NCBI GenBank assembly: GCA_903921605.1
Contig: CAIXQV010000418.1
Coordinates: forward strand, 1 to 10,358
Source of the DNA: an uncultured Planctomycetaceae bacterium
GTDB taxonomy: Bacteria; Planctomycetota; Planctomycetia; Planctomycetales; Planctomycetaceae
Direction: 5' to 3'
Length of the DNA stretch: 10,358 nucleotides
Each line of letters starts with the position of its first letter. Positions within the stretch are counted from its first letter, which is position 1. Below are positions 6,952 to 10,358 of this stretch, piece by piece. Both the position numbers and the translations under genes were made by a program. The notes under the pieces were generated by a model. It made no database searches. It saw nothing but the letters and a program-made list of their open reading frames with translations, and was not told where the DNA came from.

Positions 6952-7057
6952 AAATTTGTGTAGGGTGGGTCCAGCGAAGCGCTGGCCCACCAACTTCGAT
7001 GCTGCAAAAGGTGGGCCGGCGCTCGCAATGCTCGCCGGTCCCAACCTACCTAAATTT
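6952..7057. repeat. Palindromic REP-like element, two hairpins, between convergent ends of spacer
   Basis: The ends form an imperfect inverted repeat: 6952-6972 and the reverse complement of 7037-7057 agree at 17 of 21 positions, both starting AAATTT and both containing GTAGG- or TAGG-like cores. Inside are two strong GC-rich hairpins. The first pairs GTGGG plus CCAGCG (from 6966) with CGCTGG plus CCCAC (to 6991) with one bulged base. The second pairs CCGGCG (7016-7021) with CGCCGG (7033-7038) and extends outward through GTGGG and CCCAAC. Two back-to-back palindromes in a spacer are typical of REP/BIME or MITE-like elements. It lies between the ATPase stop and the phosphatase start and may act as a transcript end for the ATPase gene. 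Confidence 0.65.
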
Positions 7058-7071
7058 GACCATCGCAATAA

Positions 7072-9531
7072 TCAAAACGCCCGATGCATGTTGCCAGCGC
7101 CGTCGTCGACGTAGGGAAGCCATAGCAAAGCGATCCGATCAACCGCGGTGTCGGTTTTTCGAGGTGAGATTTCCAGGCTGTCGAACTTCATGACATCCGT
7201 GTCGAACTGATGCACGATCTCATTGGCCTCACCTTCGACGGTCGCATTTAGAGCTTCCCGCTCCTGCAGCAACGCCGCGTATTGCTCTTCCGCAATGCGA
7301 ATGTCGGTGGATTCTGAGGCCATATTGGTGGCCGACTTAATCACAGATCCAGCCCGCGTGACGTTCGTCGATGTGCCCAGTTTGCGGCCAAATAACGCCC
7401 CGAGAATACTGGTGCCGAAGTTGACCGCTGTGCTGAGCGTCTTCTGAGATTTCTGTTGCTTCTCTTTCTCAATCTTCTGTTCTGCTCGCCGAATCTTGTC
7501 ATCCAGGGTTCCGAACTTCGTGGCATACTTGCGACGCAGTTTTTCCACCAGGCGATCGCGCTCTTCTCGCGCGGCGTGACGCAGACGAATACGGAAGTCG
7601 TTTTCTGATTCACCGGGCTGCGAAGTTTGCTTCAGCTCTTCGCAAGTGAAGACGACCAGCTTACGGTCTCGGTAGAGATGATTTTTGATGGCTGTCGTCC
7701 AGCCGGTGTAAGATTTCTTCTGAGTCAGCTCGGTGGGCAGCTCACGGAAGGTCGCGTCGCCAAATTCGGGCTCTGGCAACAATTGCGGCACATCGGCTTC
7801 GTCCCATTCATCAGCTTCAAGCCATGGATCTGCAGGAATGGAATCGCCGCCCAGACGAATCAGCGTAACCGGATCCCACAGGTCGATGCTATTCTTTGCA
7901 TCGATGAAATGGATACGCGTCTGTCCCAGCAACGCCGGTCGATACACAAACCGATCCGCCTGCACATGAGCTGGCAGGAAGAATTCGGCGATTCCCGGCG
8001 GCAAAACCGGTCTGGTCGGCTGACTGGGGAGTTCCGTGGCCGGAGCTGCAAAACGAGGAGCGACCGGAGCACTGCTCATCACCTGAGCCGTCGTTGATGG
8101 TGCCGGACTGTTGCCCTTCAACGGAGCCATCAGAGTTTCGATCTGCTGACGACTCACGGGCCCGCGAAGATACGACAACGCCCAGCGGCTGCGAAAGACA
8201 GTCGGAGCATCCTCATGCACATTATTCATCAGGAAGACTCGACTGCCCAAACCGGCCAGAGTCTGTTCCATCTGCTGGCGATCGAAGGTTGATCCCGTCG
8301 AAAGGGCCGCACCTTCGAGCCCTTCGAGAACTCTCATCTTGTCGCGTTCGGTCTGCAGCCGTCCCAGAAACCACGTGCCACAGTTCGACAGTCCTTTGTA
8401 GTCAAGGTCCACGGGGTTCTGAGTCGCCAGGACGCAACCCAGCCCGAACGCTCGAGCCTGCTTCAGCAGAGTCAGCATCGGCAGTTTTGACGGCGGATTC
8501 GCGGTTGGCGGGAAGTAGCCAAACACTTCATCCATGTAAAGGATTGCTCGCAGGCTTGATGTACCCGTCTGGCTCCGCATCCAGCTCAGCACTTCGTTCA
8601 GCAGGATCGTGACGAAGAACATTCGTTCCTGATCGGAAAGGTGAGCGATGGAGATAATCGCCAGGCGAGGTTTACCGGCTGGTGTCCACAACAGCTTTTG
8701 GATATCGAGCGGTTCGCCTTCGAGCCACGCGGCAAAGCTGGGAGACGCGAGCAGGTTGTTTAACGTCATCGCGAGTTTGAAGCGTTCGCCCTGCGGATAA
8801 AACGATTCCAGATCCAGAAAGCCAACCTTGTTAAACGGCGGTGCCTGAATGCTGCGAATCAGCGATCCCATATCCACGTTCTGACCACTGCGCCAGTAGT
8901 AATCGAGAATATTGGACAGCAGAATATGTTCACGACTGCTGATCGGATCGGCATTGATTTGCAGCAAAGCCAGCAGCCCTGACACCGCCGACATGATGCT
9001 CCCTCGCAGCGCGTCGGAGTCGGAGCGGACCGAATCATTCGGCGCATCGAATGATTTCAGGACGGTGATAGGTCGGCCGGCGTTGCTGGCGGGAGTGTAA
9101 ATCTCCACATCCGCTGCGGCTTTGAACTTACGAATGCGTTCTCCGGACTGGCCCCATTCAGCCAGTCCATTTCGCCATGTGTCAGCGGTCTTTTTGGCGA
9201 ACTCGGGAACCGTCATTCCATTGCGGCTGGCTTCCTGAGGATCAACCCATGGCTGAAAATCCTGTGGCAACAAATCGGGAAACGCGAGCATCAGATTTCC
9301 GAGGTCGCCCTTGGGGTCGATGCAGATCGCGGGTGTGCCATCGATGGCGGCTTCTTCAAGAAGCGCGAGACACAAACCGGTCTTGCCGCTGCCGGTCATG
9401 CCGACGCAGACGGCATGAGTCGTGAGGTCTTTAGCGTCATACATCACGACCTGATCGGGCGACGTGACACCGGTTTTCAGATCGTGGGTTTTGCCAAGGT
9501 AGAACTGTCCAAGCTTTTCGATATCTGTCAT
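7072..9531 (-). CDS. HerA/DUF87-type P-loop ATPase with C-terminal coiled coils
   Basis: I start at ATG 9531-9529, giving 819 residues beginning MTDIEKLGQFYLG. The open frame extends upstream to 9885, but that part crosses a palindromic element and looks non-coding. No clear Shine-Dalgarno is present. The ATPase core shows Walker A GMTGSGKT at 44-51, IDPKGDLGNL at 71-80, Walker B AILYMDEVFG at 329-338, a sensor-like ATQNP at 369-373, and GRLQTERDK at 390-398 with candidate arginine fingers. This is the layout of hexameric HerA/FtsK-clade translocases that move DNA or protein. A Pro-rich linker follows (about 474-519), then a region ending in coiled coils (about 650-695 and 741-775) that flank a Gly/hydrophobic stretch (ILGALFGRK near 710). 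No NurA nuclease or secretion genes are adjacent. The exact role is unknown. Confidence 0.8.
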   Translation of the reverse strand: MTDIEKLGQFYLGKTHDLKTGVTSPDQVVMYDAKDLTTHAVCVGMTGSGKTGLCLALLEEAAIDGTPAICIDPKGDLGNLMLAFPDLLPQDFQPWVDPQEASRNGMTVPEFAKKTADTWRNGLAEWGQSGERIRKFKAAADVEIYTPASNAGRPITVLKSFDAPNDSVRSDSDALRGSIMSAVSGLLALLQINADPISSREHILLSNILDYYWRSGQNVDMGSLIRSIQAPPFNKVGFLDLESFYPQGERFKLAMTLNNLLASPSFAAWLEGEPLDIQKLLWTPAGKPRLAIISIAHLSDQERMFFVTILLNEVLSWMRSQTGTSSLRAILYMDEVFGYFPPTANPPSKLPMLTLLKQARAFGLGCVLATQNPVDLDYKGLSNCGTWFLGRLQTERDKMRVLEGLEGAALSTGSTFDRQQMEQTLAGLGSRVFLMNNVHEDAPTVFRSRWALSYLRGPVSRQQIETLMAPLKGNSPAPSTTAQVMSSAPVAPRFAAPATELPSQPTRPVLPPGIAEFFLPAHVQADRFVYRPALLGQTRIHFIDAKNSIDLWDPVTLIRLGGDSIPADPWLEADEWDEADVPQLLPEPEFGDATFRELPTELTQKKSYTGWTTAIKNHLYRDRKLVVFTCEELKQTSQPGESENDFRIRLRHAAREERDRLVEKLRRKYATKFGTLDDKIRRAEQKIEKEKQQKSQKTLSTAVNFGTSILGALFGRKLGTSTNVTRAGSVIKSATNMASESTDIRIAEEQYAALLQEREALNATVEGEANEIVHQFDTDVMKFDSLEISPRKTDTAVDRIALLWLPYVDDGAGNMHRAF

Positions 9532-9693
9532 GGGATGCTTCGAAGTCGGGTTCAGAGGATCCAGATTAAGGCACACAGCGGCGCCGTTGTAGAGCCGAAT
9601 GATAGGGGATTTGGTGAGTTCTAAGAAACAAACGTCAATTCTGGAAATCATTGGCCCGCGAGAGCCGATTGGCCGACGCATTCGTGGATTTCT
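9532..9693. other. Upstream region of the ATPase gene, nothing firm
   Basis: This is the part of the 483-base gap between the divergent ATPase and DUF423 genes that lies next to the ATPase start. A TTGACG box occurs on the minus strand near 9630, but no acceptable -10 sequence sits at the right distance, so I make no promoter call. No conserved coding signal is seen. Confidence 0.4.
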
Positions 9694-9837
9694 GTAGGTC
9701 CTGCCTGCCGGGCAGGACTTCGCGGCTTGCCGCGACTTGACTGCATGCAATGAAACAATGTAGACGACAATCCTCGACGAGAGCGCACCCAGGGTTCGCC
9801 TGGCGGCGAAAGTGCTCTCCGGCAGAGGAGGACCTAC
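9694..9837. repeat. MITE/REP-like element with perfect 9-base terminal inverted repeats
   Basis: GTAGGTCCT at 9694-9702 is the exact reverse complement of AGGACCTAC at 9829-9837; similarity continues inward to about 18 bases with one gap, ending in CTGCCGG. Inside are further stems: GTCCTGCC with GGCAGGAC (9698-9718), CGCGGC with GCCGCG (9721-9734), CCAGG with CCTGG (9789-9803), and an outer GAGAGC/GCTCTC-like stem around the last. There is no room for a transposase, so any mobility would depend on one elsewhere. The element carries the same GTAGG-type end as the element at 6952-7057. Confidence 0.65.
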
Positions 9838-9846
9838 TTGATAATC

Positions 9847-9885
9847 GCACTTGTTATCTAAGTGCAGTTTTCCGTTTTTCTGCAC
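9847..9885. other. Two mutually exclusive hairpins
   Basis: GCACTT 9847-9852 pairs with AAGTGC 9860-9865 around seven bases. GTGCAG 9862-9867 pairs with CTGCAC 9880-9885 around twelve bases rich in T. The shared GTGC means only one stem can form at a time, as in an attenuator. No T-run follows either stem on the + strand. The remaining bases to 10014 hold a CATAAT box near 9944 without a good -35 partner, and otherwise nothing I can support. Confidence 0.3.
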
Positions 9886-10014
9886 AATTCAGATTTGCCT
9901 GAAAACATGGTCGGGCACGGGCACTTCGCTCAGGAGAATTGGGCATAATTCGCTCTGCGGCTGTTTTCGAACGCCGAACATTCCTCGACATATTTGCCTT
10001 CAAAGGTTTCTCCC

Positions 10015-10358
10015 ATGAGTCCTCGTCTATGCCTGATGTTGTCGGCTTTGCTTGGCATGTTGGCCGTCACGCTGGGAGCCTTCGGTGCTCATGGTCTGAC
10101 GAACAACACCGGTGACGGCTATCTCGAGAAGAAGTATGCGGACATGGAGCCGAAGATGATCGCCGGCCAAAGTGTCCCGGCCAGTTATAAGTACTTGCAG
10201 GATTTCAAAACCGGCGTGGACTACCACATGGCGCATGCTTTGGCATTGGGGCTGACCGGAGTTCTGATGCTGCGACAACGATCACGCTGGCTGTCAGTAG
10301 CGTCGGTCTGTTTTTTCGGAGGAATCTTCTTCTTCAGCGGCTCGCTTTACCTGCTGGT
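10015..10358 (+). CDS. DUF423 (YgdD-like) inner-membrane protein, 3' truncated
   Basis: The gene begins at ATG 10015 with AAAGG at 10002-10006 and is cut by the window edge after 114 codons. It has the DUF423 signature: a first membrane helix ending in VTLGAFGAHGL (18-28), then GVDYHMAHALALGL (67-80) opening the second helix, and GGIFFFSGSLYLL (102-114) in the third. The family consists of small four-helix membrane proteins of unknown function, such as E. coli YgdD. Between GAHGL and FKTGV lies about 35 residues, roughly 20 more than I recall for YgdD; this hydrophilic loop (for example YLEKKYADMEPK) should be exposed at the membrane surface. It is divergent from the ATPase gene. Confidence 0.85.
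   Translation, partial: MSPRLCLMLSALLGMLAVTLGAFGAHGLTNNTGDGYLEKKYADMEPKMIAGQSVPASYKYLQDFKTGVDYHMAHALALGLTGVLMLRQRSRWLSVASVCFFGGIFFFSGSLYLL

Noticed and set aside
9532..9885. N-terminal extension of the ATPase reading frame up to 9885
   Set aside because: It crosses a palindromic element, has no family-like sequence, and homologous-looking sequence starts at the Met encoded at 9531.
9921..9949. Possible promoter with CATAAT at 9944-9949 for the DUF423 gene
   Set aside because: No reasonable -35 box is found 16-18 bases upstream, so the match is not better than chance.

Overview
The window is about 10.4 kb of bacterial chromosome. The gene repertoire most resembles a planctomycete: an ABC-2-type permease operon with a duplicated-domain permease, a Tat-exported DUF3500 protein, an exported PhoD-like phosphatase, weak or absent Shine-Dalgarno sites for several genes, and GC-rich palindromic intergenic elements. 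This is inferred from protein character only; there is no rRNA or other phylogenetic marker.

Positions 1-3595 (+ strand) look like one membrane-transport operon. It holds the C-terminal end of an ABC-type permease, a 469-residue membrane-anchored helical protein whose ATG overlaps the permease stop (ATGA), and, after a 106-base leader with two hairpins, a 581-residue permease made of two related halves. No ATP-binding subunit is visible; it may lie upstream of the window.

Positions 3596-7071 are a minus-strand block of accessory character. Read in the direction of transcription it contains a secreted PhoD-like phosphatase (6917-5793), a spacer with a 9-base periodic repeat and inverted repeats, a Phd/YefM-type antitoxin plus PIN toxin pair (GTGA overlap), a Tat-exported DUF3500 protein, and, just after the DUF3500 stop, a decayed copy of the phosphatase C-terminus. 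The decayed copy suggests a tandem phosphatase duplication whose second copy was largely lost or replaced.

Positions 7072-9531 (minus) encode an 819-residue HerA/DUF87-type P-loop ATPase with a C-terminal coiled-coil region. Palindromic elements sit on both sides of it: 6952-7057, immediately after its stop, and 9694-9837, about 160 bases before its start. From 10015 a DUF423/YgdD-like membrane protein begins on the + strand and runs off the end.

I found no tRNA, rRNA, CRISPR array or intact insertion sequence. No complete novel system is evident. The strongest observations are the phosphatase remnant, the two palindromic elements and the membrane-anchored protein coupled to the permease.
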